Shown: positions 1-5,550 of the stretch, one piece after another
Layout: every line of letters begins with the position of its first letter
Position numbering within the stretch: position 1 is the stretch's first letter
Virus record (IMG/VR): IMGVR_UViG_3300013102_000066
Coordinates: 1 to 26,490 of that record
Strand: one strand, 5' to 3'
Source: a virus
DNA length: 26,490 bases
The notes under the pieces: model-generated
Told to the model about the DNA's origin: nothing
Seen by the model: the letters and a program-made list of their open reading frames with translations, nothing else
Database searches by the model: none
Translations under genes and position numbers: made by a program

Positions 1-32
1 CGGTTTACCTTCTGACCAGCACCCTTCGCCAT
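1..32 (-). CDS. Start of an unidentified gene leaving the left edge (partial)
   Basis: An ATG at 32-30 opens a frame reading MAKGAGQKVN and continuing off the window. An AGG-containing ribosome-binding sequence lies about six bases upstream. It is the next leftward gene after Rz1, separated by about 80 bases that hold a 7-bp inverted repeat (60-82). In related phages the gene after the lysis cassette is often the small terminase subunit, but ten residues cannot establish that. Confidence 0.4.
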   Translation of the reverse strand, partial: MAKGAGQKVN

Positions 33-112
33 GCCCTGCCTGTGTTTCGACTATCTGGACGAAAACAGAAAACCCGTTTTCGAAGGCCTCGCACACTGCA
101 ATATCTGCGGTG

Positions 113-523
113 TCAGGGACCCCGCAGGCCCACCCCCATCGGGGAGGACCCATGTTTATGCACAGACTTATCCACAGACTTATGCACAGACTCGGACGGG
201 GGGAATATCGGCCAGCACGCGGCGGGCTGCACGGGTGCCGCCCCGTTGATCGTGATGCCCGTCGCCCCTGTCACTGTGCAGATCAGCGCCGTGTAATCCG
301 TGACCACGTCGTGGAACGCATGCGCCACGTCGACATGGTTCGCCAGCAGGTCGCCACGCCGCCCGCTCAGTGGTTGCGGCAGATCGTCAGCGGGCACCGC
401 CAGCTGCCCCGCCGGAATGCTCAGGTTCGGAGTGGGCGGGTCGGCCGGCGTTTGCTTCACGCCATGCGCGCAAGCCGTCGCCATCAAGGTCGCAGCCGCC
501 AGGATCAGGATTCGCTTGAACAT
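113..523 (-). CDS. Rz1-like outer-membrane spanin lipoprotein, C-terminally extended
   Basis: Small lipoprotein with a signal peptide ending in a lipobox (ATA then Cys18), so it should be lipidated and sorted to the outer membrane. It begins inside the Rz gene in another frame, the classic nested Rz/Rz1 arrangement. With Rz it would form the spanin that fuses inner and outer membranes at the end of lysis. The part after the lipobox is proline-rich, as in other Rz1 proteins. At 136 residues it is much longer than typical Rz1 (about 60). The extra C-terminus contains the peptide repeat HKSVDKSVHK, encoded by a 12-bp DNA repeat that matches DnaA boxes. Identification rests on position, lipobox and nesting rather than clear sequence similarity. 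Confidence 0.75.
   Translation of the reverse strand: MFKRILILAAATLMATACAHGVKQTPADPPTPNLSIPAGQLAVPADDLPQPLSGRRGDLLANHVDVAHAFHDVVTDYTALICTVTGATGITINGAAPVQPAACWPIFPPSESVHKSVDKSVHKHGSSPMGVGLRGP
156..191. repeat. Three tandem 12-bp repeats, each a DnaA box
   Basis: TTATGCACAGAC (156-167), TTATCCACAGAC (168-179) and TTATGCACAGAC (180-191) are head-to-tail 12-bp repeats. The first nine bases of each match the bacterial DnaA box consensus TTATNCACA exactly, and the middle copy is the strong box TTATCCACA. They lie in the C-terminal coding part of the Rz1-like gene. The match is seen directly. DnaA binding, replication initiation or DnaA titration is inference. Confidence 0.7.
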
Positions 524-794
524 ATCGGTACACCGTCCTTTCGATGGTTTTGAAATTCACTTCACTTGCCGCTTTCTTGTCGACGCGTTTCGCCTCGCCC
601 TTTGCCGCTCCCTGCTCATTCGCGTGATCGTTCACACGCGCCTCAACAGCCTGGTCGGCTCGCGCCGTTTCCTGCGCCGTTGCAGTCACCGCGACCGCCG
701 CATCCGCGCGCCCGTCCCTCACCTGATACCCGACCGCGAACGCCACGACCGACCACACAACGAACGCGATCGCAAACACCGGCAAGCTCTTCAC
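387..794 (-). CDS. Rz-like inner-membrane spanin subunit
   Basis: A 135-residue protein with one N-terminal membrane segment (about residues 5-23) followed by an Ala/Glu/Lys-rich periplasmic helix likely to form a coiled coil. This is the topology of i-spanins (Rz). The gene starts with a 4-base overlap on the endolysin stop, and the Rz1-like lipoprotein gene starts inside it in a different frame. Rz and Rz1 would span the periplasm and disrupt the outer membrane after the wall is cut. The call is based on topology and gene order. Confidence 0.8.
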   Translation of the reverse strand: MKSLPVFAIAFVVWSVVAFAVGYQVRDGRADAAVAVTATAQETARADQAVEARVNDHANEQGAAKGEAKRVDKKAASEVNFKTIERTVYRYVQANPDPGGCDLDGDGLRAWREANAGRPAHSEPEHSGGAAGGAR

Positions 795-1273
795 GCTGCA
801 CCCCCGAAACGGACATACGCGACCCGAAGGTCGCTGAACTCCTGCTCATGCTGGCCGTAGCCAGCCCCCGGCAAGCTCGCCCAAATCTTCCGGGCTGCCT
901 GCATTGCCTCTTCGAACTTCCCGGCCTGCAGCAGCGCAAGGGCGCCGCATTGCTTCAGCAGCTCGACACATGCGCGATCCTGCGACGCAGGACTGAAGTC
1001 AGGCAGGCCCAGCCGTGCATCCAGGTCGTCCCATGTCGCGCGCAGGAACTGATACCTGCCCGCAGCGCTCGACCGGATGCCGTAGTGCGGCAGGTTCACC
1101 AGCTTGCGGGGATGGTCGGCGTAGCTGTCCAGCAGCCCGCCGCCGACGATCACGTCATAGCCGTCGTCATGCGTCTTCTGTCGGCCGTCGTCAGTGCCCT
1201 CGGACACCGCGAGCATGTCCATGAATGCGGCGACGTTCACGCCGCCAACTTCGTCAGGCGCGAGTCGCGGCAT
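791..1273 (-). CDS. Endolysin, lambda R-like lytic transglycosylase
   Basis: Murein-cutting enzyme related to phage lambda R. Segments FMDMLAVSEGTDDGRQKT, GYDVIVGGGL, DHPRKLVNLP, SAAGRYQFL and IWASLPGAGYGQ closely match the lambda family. Glu25, in SEGTD, corresponds to the catalytic Glu19 of lambda R. Length (160 residues) matches the family (158). No signal peptide is seen, so it should depend on a holin for release. The gene overlaps the 3' end of the holin-like gene by 20 bases and ends in an ATGA overlap with Rz. Confidence 0.95.
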   Translation of the reverse strand: MPRLAPDEVGGVNVAAFMDMLAVSEGTDDGRQKTHDDGYDVIVGGGLLDSYADHPRKLVNLPHYGIRSSAAGRYQFLRATWDDLDARLGLPDFSPASQDRACVELLKQCGALALLQAGKFEEAMQAARKIWASLPGAGYGQHEQEFSDLRVAYVRFGGAA

Positions 1274-1598
1274 GCTCGCCCCCAGTAATACCCCTCACCA
1301 GCTCCGTCAGCTGGTCGACCTGGCTCGACAACACCTCAACCTTTCCGCTCAGCTCGCCGATCTGTTTCACCATCGACTCGCGCTCGACCATCAGTCGGTC
1401 TGCGCGATCACGCTCAGTCACGACCTGCGCCTGAAGCCGGATGATCGTCTGCGCATTCGCGTCGTTCGCGGTGCGGTCAACGTTCGACTGTGACAACCAT
1501 TGCCGAAGAAACAGCAAGGACGCGCCACCACCACCGACGGCGGTAACGATGTACTTCGCCCAGGTCGGGACGTGATCAAGCAAATCAGGTTCATTCAT
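1254..1598 (-). CDS. One-TM, coiled-coil membrane protein, probable holin
   Basis: A 114-residue protein with one hydrophobic segment near the N-terminus (about residues 14-32), then a long polar helix rich in Arg, Glu, Gln and Leu heptads (about residues 45-105) likely to form a coiled coil. Directly before the endolysin gene is the usual holin position, and the ATGA overlap with the upstream Mor-like gene ties it to the late operon. The single TM and long coiled coil are not the classic two- or three-TM holin architecture. It could be a pinholin-like protein or a lysis accessory protein. Confidence 0.55.
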   Translation of the reverse strand: MNEPDLLDHVPTWAKYIVTAVGGGGASLLFLRQWLSQSNVDRTANDANAQTIIRLQAQVVTERDRADRLMVERESMVKQIGELSGKVEVLSSQVDQLTELVRGITGGEHAATRA

Positions 1599-2056
1599 GC
1601 AACGGACGCCTGCGGGATGTCCGGCGCATGATTTGTGCGCGAGTGACCGCGCTCCATTGGCGGAATGTCCGCCCGCGCTGCCGCTGCGACTCTTCGGACC
1701 TGCCTCTCAGAAATGCCGAACCGGATCGCCACCGCGCCCGGCGATGCACTCCCCAGTAATTTCAGGATGTCGTCATTGCGTGTCGCCTTGCGATGGAGCG
1801 AACACGTCGCAAGGAACATCAGCTCGCCGCCGAAATGTCTCGACAGCTTCAGCGCGTCGGTCCACCCGATAATTGCCACCAAGCGATGATCCGGCGGCAA
1901 CACCTTCGGCACGTACAGCACAGGCTCCCCGGCCCGGTGGCCTTTTGAGAATGCGCGCGGCAATTTGTCGACGAGCCGCAAAGCCAATTCATCGCCGATG
2001 ACTTCGGCAATCTGCTGCACGCTATCGGGGAGCGGCTTCGACATAGGCGGGGACAC
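1595..2056 (-). CDS. Mor-type transcription activator
   Basis: Resembles the Mor family (middle operon regulator of phage Mu). An N-terminal helical region reads IAEVIGDELALRLVDKLP, followed by a VLYVPK strand and a C-terminal helix-turn-helix, about residues 108-131, containing AIRFGISERQVRRVA. Mor proteins bind as dimers and recruit RNA polymerase to promoters lacking a good -35. As first gene of the lysis operon it would activate late genes. The start is uncertain: GTG at 2056 gives 153 residues and ATG at 2044 gives 149, and neither has a good ribosome-binding site. A palindrome (2107-2124) lies about 50-60 bases upstream. The stop overlaps the next start (ATGA). Confidence 0.7.
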   Translation of the reverse strand: MSPPMSKPLPDSVQQIAEVIGDELALRLVDKLPRAFSKGHRAGEPVLYVPKVLPPDHRLVAIIGWTDALKLSRHFGGELMFLATCSLHRKATRNDDILKLLGSASPGAVAIRFGISERQVRRVAAAARADIPPMERGHSRTNHAPDIPQASVA

Positions 2057-2106
2057 AAGGGACGATTGACTGTCCCCATTGTCCCCACTGTGCCGCTGCC
2101 GTCAAT

Positions 2107-2124
2107 TATCCCCGTTCGGGGATA
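2107..2124. promoter_or_regulatory. Palindromic operator TATCCCCG-TT-CGGGGATA, copy 1
   Basis: A perfect 8-bp inverted repeat around a 2-base centre, upstream of the Mor-like gene. The identical 18-bp sequence recurs at 11999-12016, upstream of the HTH gene. On the minus strand its right end forms GATAAT, a good -10 hexamer without an obvious -35, as expected of an activator-dependent promoter. Role as operator is inferred from symmetry, duplication and position. Confidence 0.55.
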
Positions 2125-2146
2125 GGAGTTTCGGCCGTCCTCGCAT

Positions 2147-2206
2147 TCACGCCTTACATATCAACGACTTGAGTACGTGAGTACGGGTGAGTACCGGAAA
2201 TCCCAT
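2147..2206 (-). CDS. Possible 19-residue leader peptide
   Basis: A short frame (MGFPVLTRTHVLKSLICKA) begins at ATG 2206 with a strong GGGGAG ribosome-binding site five bases upstream. It begins 15 bases after a copy of the TCCCTSTYATCCTGM element, a spacing similar to that at 11959 and 15802. Three of the GAGTAC iterons lie inside it. It may be a leader peptide of the Mor/lysis operon or simply a chance frame within the control region. Confidence 0.25.
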   Translation of the reverse strand: MGFPVLTRTHVLKSLICKA

Positions 2207-2380
2207 ATAGCTCCCCAACATCAGGATAAGAGGGACATCTATTGTCCCCAATATCCAGCATCGGCAGAAGTTTGGACTACTTACCCATCCTCTCCATACT
2301 CATATTCTATAAGTAATTGATAATAATACAGAAAAACGAGTACGGCATAGAGTATGGCCCTAGAGTACGGGGTGAGTATG
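2171..2380. repeat. GAGTAYG iteron cluster around an AT-rich core
   Basis: GAGTAC or GAGTAT followed by G (one copy C) occurs at 2171, 2179, 2189, 2338, 2350, 2363 and 2374, with an inverted copy at 2295-2301. Three are packed left and four right of an unusually AT-rich stretch (about 2295-2336) in otherwise GC-rich DNA. Iterons flanking an AT-rich unwinding region are typical of plasmid and phage replication origins or of partition and activator binding sites. No gene in this window is proven to bind them. The Mor-like and ParB-like proteins are candidates. Confidence 0.6.
2221..2235 (-). promoter_or_regulatory. TCCCTSTYATCCTGM element, copy 1
   Basis: On the minus strand this reads TCCCTCTTATCCTGA, 13 of 15 identical to the copy at 15774-15788. 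It points toward the Mor/lysis operon. A TTGGGG hexamer lies 17 bases upstream of the inner TATCCT, so it may itself contain a -10 hexamer. Confidence 0.5.
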
Positions 2381-2471
2381 AGTCCCCCGAAATCGTCGCA
2401 AATTGAGCGTTCGGCCTGAAGTCGGCCAGCAGCCCCAATTTTCAAGTTGTCCCTGTTGTCCTGCTCGGTCT

Positions 2472-2514
2472 TGAATTACTGCACGATTCCAGCTGCTCGC
2501 AGTGCAGTAATTCA
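2472..2514. repeat. Perfect 13-bp inverted repeat
   Basis: TGAATTACTGCAC (2472-2484) and its exact reverse complement (2502-2514) flank a 17-base centre. It lies between the iteron cluster and the terminator at 2520-2542, in a stretch with no gene. There is no U-tract on either side, so a simple terminator is unlikely. It could be a cruciform, a dimer-binding site or part of an origin. Confidence 0.55.
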
Positions 2515-2519
2515 GGCGC

Positions 2520-2542
2520 AAAAAAAACCGGCACATGGCCGG
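2520..2542 (-). terminator. Rho-independent terminator after the lipoprotein gene
   Basis: On the minus strand CCGGC, a five-base loop and GCCGG are followed by eight T residues. It sits 29-51 bases past the stop of the gene ending at 2571 and separates that operon from the 2057-2519 control region. Confidence 0.85.
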
Positions 2543-2570
2543 GTCCGGTGCGCTGGCTGCCGTATACCAG

Positions 2571-2873
2571 TCAATAAGTCGCCCCGGTTGAACTCACCTT
2601 GCGGCACGTCCGCACGATATCGTCCCGAGTGACGGCGACGCTTTCGCCAGGCTTGGCGCGGAACACGCCGTCGACCACGTAGCCCATTTGATACTCGCCC
2701 CGCGCCGATAGGTCCGCCAGCGCCTCACGCTCCGTCATGCCCACCGCGCGCTGCTCGATCAGCTTCGACGCCAGGTCCCGCGCCTTCTCGCACGTCGCAT
2801 GCTGCGCCATTTCTGCCGGTGAGCTGCACGCCACCATCAGGGCCGCACAGACCACGGCCGACAGCCTCACCAT
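2571..2873 (-). CDS. Small predicted lipoprotein, unknown function
   Basis: A 100-residue protein starting MVRLSAVVCAALMVACSS, a signal peptide with a lipobox-like ending (MVAC) and a lipidation candidate at Cys16. The mature part is mainly helical and has two further cysteines (CEKARD and VRTCRK). The ATG at 2873 is preferred over a longer start at 2936 because it places the signal sequence at the N-terminus and gives a 7-base overlap with the preceding exported-protein gene. Followed by a terminator. Family not recognised. An envelope role such as superinfection exclusion is possible but unsupported. Confidence 0.6.
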   Translation of the reverse strand: MVRLSAVVCAALMVACSSPAEMAQHATCEKARDLASKLIEQRAVGMTEREALADLSARGEYQMGYVVDGVFRAKPGESVAVTRDDIVRTCRKVSSTGATY

Positions 2874-3214
2874 AGCTTCACCGCCTCGCCCTTGCGCTGC
2901 GGCCTCTCGGCGCTCTGCACGCTCACCAGCACGCACCCGCGAATGGCAGGCAGGTCGATCAGCTCGCAGGCAAACGTGGCGTGTTGCCCGATGTCCACCT
3001 TTGCGCCGCGAACAGGCACCGTCACGCCGCCGTCAAGATCGACGCTGGCCGCGCTGAACGCCACGACGTCGCCGTCGATCTGCGGGCGCATGTCGTCACC
3101 AGGGCCGGACCATAGCTGGACCTGCGGCCTGGTGATCGTGTAATCAGCAGCACAAGCAGCGCCAGCCGCCAATAGCAGCATGGCGGCGAACGCGAGCGCG
3201 TGACGTGGTTTCAT
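2867..3214 (-). CDS. Predicted exported protein, unknown function
   Basis: A 115-residue protein with a clear signal peptide (MKPRHALAFAAMLLLAAGAACA, probable cleavage before ADYT). The mature part is mostly beta-strand-like, with two cysteines (FACELID and RGCVLV). A good ribosome-binding site (AAGGGG) precedes the ATG at 3214. It overlaps the downstream lipoprotein gene by 7 bases, so two envelope proteins are translated together. I do not recognise the family. Lysogenic conversion or superinfection exclusion are possible contexts. Confidence 0.65.
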   Translation of the reverse strand: MKPRHALAFAAMLLLAAGAACAADYTITRPQVQLWSGPGDDMRPQIDGDVVAFSAASVDLDGGVTVPVRGAKVDIGQHATFACELIDLPAIRGCVLVSVQSAERPQRKGEAVKLW

Positions 3215-3257
3215 GGCTGGCCCCTTGTGGATGGTCAGCCATGATAGGCGCGTCCGC

Positions 3258-3506
3258 TCAGTGCTTCCAGCCGGGCCGCCCCTTGCGTCTTGCCTGCACC
3301 TTCAGCGCGATAAGGCGAGCATCAGCCTCGGCGAAAAGGCCGGCGAGCCGACACGCTGCCAAGGACTCGCCCAGAAGGCGCATTGCCTCGGCCGCTTCTT
3401 TCACTCGCTCTAGAAAGGCCGGGTCATATAAGCGGATCGGTCGAACGAATGCGCCCCACAGCTCTTGACGAGACCGTTCCATTGTATCCCGCACTTGGTC
3501 GTTCAC
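3258..3506 (-). CDS. Hypothetical helical protein
   Basis: An 82-residue charged, mostly helical protein (MNDQVRDTMERSRQELW at the start, basic C-terminus KVQARRKGRPGWKH). No catalytic motif, cysteine cluster or membrane segment is seen. Its start overlaps the stop of the preceding 54-residue gene (ATGA), so the two are probably translationally coupled in the operon driven from the promoter near 3952-3979. Family not recognised. Confidence 0.6.
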   Translation of the reverse strand: MNDQVRDTMERSRQELWGAFVRPIRLYDPAFLERVKEAAEAMRLLGESLAACRLAGLFAEADARLIALKVQARRKGRPGWKH

Positions 3507-3667
3507 TTGGTGGCCTCGGTAATGATCCGCAACGCTTCGTCGATGTCATCATCTTCCAACGCAAGACGGACCTGTTCAAGCGTGTTGATTGCCCTGCTTA
3601 CAACGCTTCGCGCGTGCTGCAACTCGTCGCGGAGCTGCTGCACTTCCATTGCGTGTTCAATGCTCAT
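3503..3667 (-). CDS. Hypothetical 54-residue coiled-coil protein
   Basis: A short acidic, helical protein (MSIEHAMEVQQLRDEL at the start, ALEDDDIDEALRIITEATK at the end) with heptad-like leucine spacing over its first 40 residues. It lies in a chain of 4-base ATGA overlaps between the genes ending at 3258 and 3664. The small size, coupling and regular spacing support it as a real gene. Function unknown. Confidence 0.55.
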   Translation of the reverse strand: MSIEHAMEVQQLRDELQHARSVVSRAINTLEQVRLALEDDDIDEALRIITEATK

Positions 3668-3912
3668 GCCTGCTCCCCCGCCTGGATATAGAACTGCGTT
3701 CCCCACGAATACGTTGCCAGCGGTGAAACTTCGATCCCTACCGCCGCCAACACGCCCTGCGCCACGATCAGAGCAGCAAGCGGACCCTTGACCGTGCCGC
3801 CGCGAACGTAGTCGTCGCACTTGACCTTCACGCCGTCGACGCCAGCGTTGCGAAGCGCTGCGTTTGCCTTGCGGCTCAGTGCGGAAGCGTTGTTGCTGCG
3901 GCTGTTGATCAT
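3664..3912 (-). CDS. Hypothetical protein, first gene of a palindrome-controlled operon
   Basis: An 82-residue protein with a basic N-terminus (SRSNNASALSRKANAALR) and an Ala/Gly/Val-rich middle (PLAALIVAQGVLAAVGIEV) that might be one weak membrane segment or a buried helix. A GGGGA ribosome-binding site lies six bases before the ATG at 3912. The promoter upstream carries the GTTACGCGCGTAAC palindrome. It ends in an ATGA overlap with the 54-residue gene. Family not recognised. Confidence 0.6.
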   Translation of the reverse strand: MINSRSNNASALSRKANAALRNAGVDGVKVKCDDYVRGGTVKGPLAALIVAQGVLAAVGIEVSPLATYSWGTQFYIQAGEQA

Positions 3913-3951
3913 GGTATGTCCCCAATCCGTTTAAACGTGGTCGATGGGGAC

Positions 3952-3979
3952 ATCTTACAGAGTTACGCGCGTAACGCAA
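3952..3979 (-). promoter_or_regulatory. Promoter with palindromic operator, copy 1
   Basis: On the minus strand -35 TTGCGT (3979-3974) and -10 TAAGAT (3957-3952) are 16 bases apart. The perfect 14-bp palindrome GTTACGCGCGTAAC (3962-3975) fills the spacer and touches the -35. Bound protein would block polymerase, so repression is the simplest reading. It serves the gene starting at 3912. Confidence 0.65.
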
Positions 3980-3993
3980 TACCCCAGGGCATA

Positions 3994-4023
3994 AAAAAAC
4001 CCGCCGGGGACGTGGCGGGTTTT
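3994..4023 (-). terminator. Strong rho-independent terminator
   Basis: On the minus strand CCCGCC, an eight-base loop and GGCGGG are followed by seven T residues. A T-run on the plus strand as well makes it potentially bidirectional. It ends transcription arriving from the units at 4085-4611 just before the next operator-promoter. Confidence 0.85.
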
Positions 4024-4084
4024 CAGACATAGCGGCGGGACCTGGCTATCTTCTGCGTGGTGGCTGCGTGGTGGCGTTCATGGC

Positions 4085-4153
4085 TCAGCCTACCCGGCCA
4101 CTTGTGTCTGCGCATCGTGCATAGCGTTCCTCGCTCTTCATGCTGCTGTCCAT
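4085..4153 (-). CDS. Possible 22-residue micro-protein under an operator-promoter
   Basis: ATG at 4153 opens a 22-codon frame (MDSSMKSEERYARCADTSG then RVG) ending in TGA at 4085. An AGGGA ribosome-binding sequence lies about nine bases upstream, and the palindromic operator lies 57 bases upstream, the same distance as for the genes at 3912 and 9082. A terminator follows. The transcription unit looks real. Whether the product is this peptide or a small RNA cannot be decided. Confidence 0.35.
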   Translation of the reverse strand: MDSSMKSEERYARCADTSGRVG

Positions 4154-4199
4154 TATGGTCTGTCCCTGTTGCGAAAGCGGTCCCACCGCCGGTGCAAGT

Positions 4200-4228
4200 A
4201 AATTCTCATGTTACGCGCGTAACTTCAA
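4200..4228 (-). promoter_or_regulatory. Palindromic operator, copy 2, with weak promoter
   Basis: The perfect palindrome GTTACGCGCGTAAC is at 4210-4223. On the minus strand a -35-like TTGAAG (4228-4223) lies directly upstream and the -10 region (GAATTT or GAGAAT) is weak. The palindrome again occupies the spacer. Downstream are only the 22-codon frame and a terminator. Confidence 0.55.
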
Positions 4229-4257
4229 CCCCTGCCGTCTACGTCTTCAGCATCCGG

Positions 4258-4611
4258 TCACAATTCAAACAGCATGTTCCCGCCAGTTTTGCGCGGGGTT
4301 ATCCCAGCTTCCCGCAGCCATCGGCCGACGTTCAGGGCGTCCGATCGCGTCGACGGGAACTTGCCGGCAAGCAGCAGGAAGCGGCCGACGGTCACGCGCT
4401 CCCCCGTGCCGCGCAGCTTCTTCAGGGTATCGACAAACCACTCCGGGGCCTCTTCATCGCTTGTCCTGCGGACCTTTGCGGGTTCGGCGGCCTGGCTCGC
4501 CAGCGCCATGAATATGGCATCAAGCGATACCTTCAGCTTGTCGCGCGCCGGCTGTGCACTGAACAGCTCGCCGGCTTTCGCCCGCAAAGCTTTGAACTCT
4601 GCCGTGTTCAT
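4258..4611 (-). CDS. Hypothetical protein with possible winged-helix C-terminus
   Basis: A 117-residue protein. The last 45 residues (VGRFLLLAGKFPSTRSDALN, then VGRWLREAG and a basic hairpin ending NMLFEL) have the helix-helix-wing spacing of winged-helix DNA-binding domains found in some phage replication proteins. The N-terminal half is helical and charged. GAGGA precedes the ATG at 4611 by seven bases. It appears monocistronic under its own palindrome-bearing promoter, fitting a regulatory or early role. The domain call is tentative. Confidence 0.6.
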   Translation of the reverse strand: MNTAEFKALRAKAGELFSAQPARDKLKVSLDAIFMALASQAAEPAKVRRTSDEEAPEWFVDTLKKLRGTGERVTVGRFLLLAGKFPSTRSDALNVGRWLREAGITPRKTGGNMLFEL

Positions 4612-4640
4612 CGTTCATCCTCGGATGTTGTGGCGCGCAG

Positions 4641-4669
4641 GGTATCACTTACGCGCGTAACCCCGTCAA
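4641..4669 (-). promoter_or_regulatory. Promoter with palindromic operator, copy 3
   Basis: On the minus strand -35 TTGACG (4669-4664) is followed 17 bases later by GATACC (4646-4641). Between them CTTACGCGCGTAAC (4648-4661) carries the 12-bp palindromic core TTACGCGCGTAA, with one changed outer base compared with copies 1 and 2. It serves the gene starting at 4611. Confidence 0.6.
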
Positions 4670-4678
4670 CCCCGGAAC

Positions 4679-4703
4679 GAAAAACCCGCCGGGTCGCGGC
4701 GGG
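4679..4703 (-). terminator. Terminator closing the long early operon
   Basis: On the minus strand CCCGCCG, a five-base loop and CGGCGGG are followed by a five-base T-run. It lies 18 bases past the stop of the gene ending at 4721, so it probably ends the unit starting near 9130. Confidence 0.85.
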
Positions 4704-4720
4704 CTGTGTTCAGGTTGGCG

Positions 4721-4933
4721 TCACTTCCGGTATCGTTCAGCAGCCTCGACGATAGCCCGATAAATACACGTCGATGCGCTATCCCCATATCCCTCGGCCT
4801 GCAGTACGCCCAGGGCGTCGGCCGCATCCGCCGGCATGACTCCGCCAGGCATACGCCGCCCGCCATCGCGGATTTTCCGCAACTCGCTTGCGCGTACGCG
4901 TTCGGCGGCTGTTGCTGTCGGCTTCTTCGGCAT
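4721..4933 (-). CDS. Hypothetical 70-residue protein, possible small DNA-binding protein
   Basis: Starts MPKKPTATAAERVRASELRK and ends in a helix (IYRAIVEAAERYRK). The layout, a basic N-terminal stretch followed by two helices around MPADAADALGVLQAEGYGDS, resembles small phage regulators such as MetJ/Arc-type proteins, but no family match is certain. ATG 4933 is chosen over the longer start at 5029 because upstream residues overlap the dNMP kinase gene and are unlike a protein N-terminus. Last gene before the operon terminator. Confidence 0.55.
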   Translation of the reverse strand: MPKKPTATAAERVRASELRKIRDGGRRMPGGVMPADAADALGVLQAEGYGDSASTCIYRAIVEAAERYRK

Positions 4934-4953
4934 GCCTTCGATTCTACCGCGCG

Positions 4954-5550
4954 TCACGCCGAGCCGCCAAACAGTCCATCCGAAATCAGATCGTCGAAGA
5001 ATCTCACTAGCGTATTCTTGCTCTTGCAACCCGACAATCCATCCAGCGCAGCGGCGAGCATATCGTTCGGCGTGCCGATATTCCGAACCCGAAACGTAAC
5101 CAGCTCGGCCGGAAGCGGGCTCTCGCTGATATGCGAATCACCCTCGCCGGTGCCTGGCCTGTCGACCGCAATCACGACGCCACCATGCGCGAGGATCGCG
5201 CGCGCTTCGTTCGGGAAACGGACGTCGGAAATCACCACGTGCTGCGTGTGGCTGACACGGGCCATCAGCGAATTAACCCACAGCTCGGGGTGCACCATGA
5301 CGCGCCCCCACTCCGTGCCGACGGTCTGCATCATCTGGCGCGGCGTCACGCCATCCAGCCAGGGGATCGGGGTTTCCTTGTGCAGCTCCAACAGCTCCGG
5401 GTCCAGGCCGATAAGCTCGCCGATGAAGTTTCGAATCGGCGCCGCAAAGCTGTCCTGTCGCGCGTTCAATGCACCACACAGCAGGCGCGCAAGTGTGTCC
5501 TTGCCGGAGCGCTTCGGGCCGGCGATGCCGATCAGTAGTTTTGAAGTCAT
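4954..5550 (-). CDS. Deoxynucleoside monophosphate kinase
   Basis: Phosphorylates dNMPs to dNDPs for phage DNA synthesis, as T4 gp1-type kinases do. The P-loop GPKRSGKDT is at residues 11-19. The segment VVISDVRFPNEA (about residues 105-116) matches the conserved DVRF region of phage dNMP kinases. Length (198) fits the family. ATG 5550 overlaps the upstream stop (ATGA), and upstream residues in this frame have no P-loop context. Recycling host nucleotides beside a DNA methyltransferase gene suggests an operon for making and protecting phage DNA. Confidence 0.88.
   Translation of the reverse strand: MTSKLLIGIAGPKRSGKDTLARLLCGALNARQDSFAAPIRNFIGELIGLDPELLELHKETPIPWLDGVTPRQMMQTVGTEWGRVMVHPELWVNSLMARVSHTQHVVISDVRFPNEARAILAHGGVVIAVDRPGTGEGDSHISESPLPAELVTFRVRNIGTPNDMLAAALDGLSGCKSKNTLVRFFDDLISDGLFGGSA

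Noticed and set aside
60-82. CGAAAAC/GTTTTCG inverted repeat as a terminator after Rz1
   Set aside because: The stem is AT-rich and weak and no T-run follows. Transcription probably continues into the next gene at 32.
1849-2088. 79-codon minus frame overlapping the Mor-like gene start
   Set aside because: It runs inside the Mor-like gene in another frame, is Cys/Arg-rich and lacks homology or a good start.
2171-2380. GAGTAYG repeats as a CRISPR array
   Set aside because: The repeats are only 7-8 bases, spacing is irregular and no cas gene is present.
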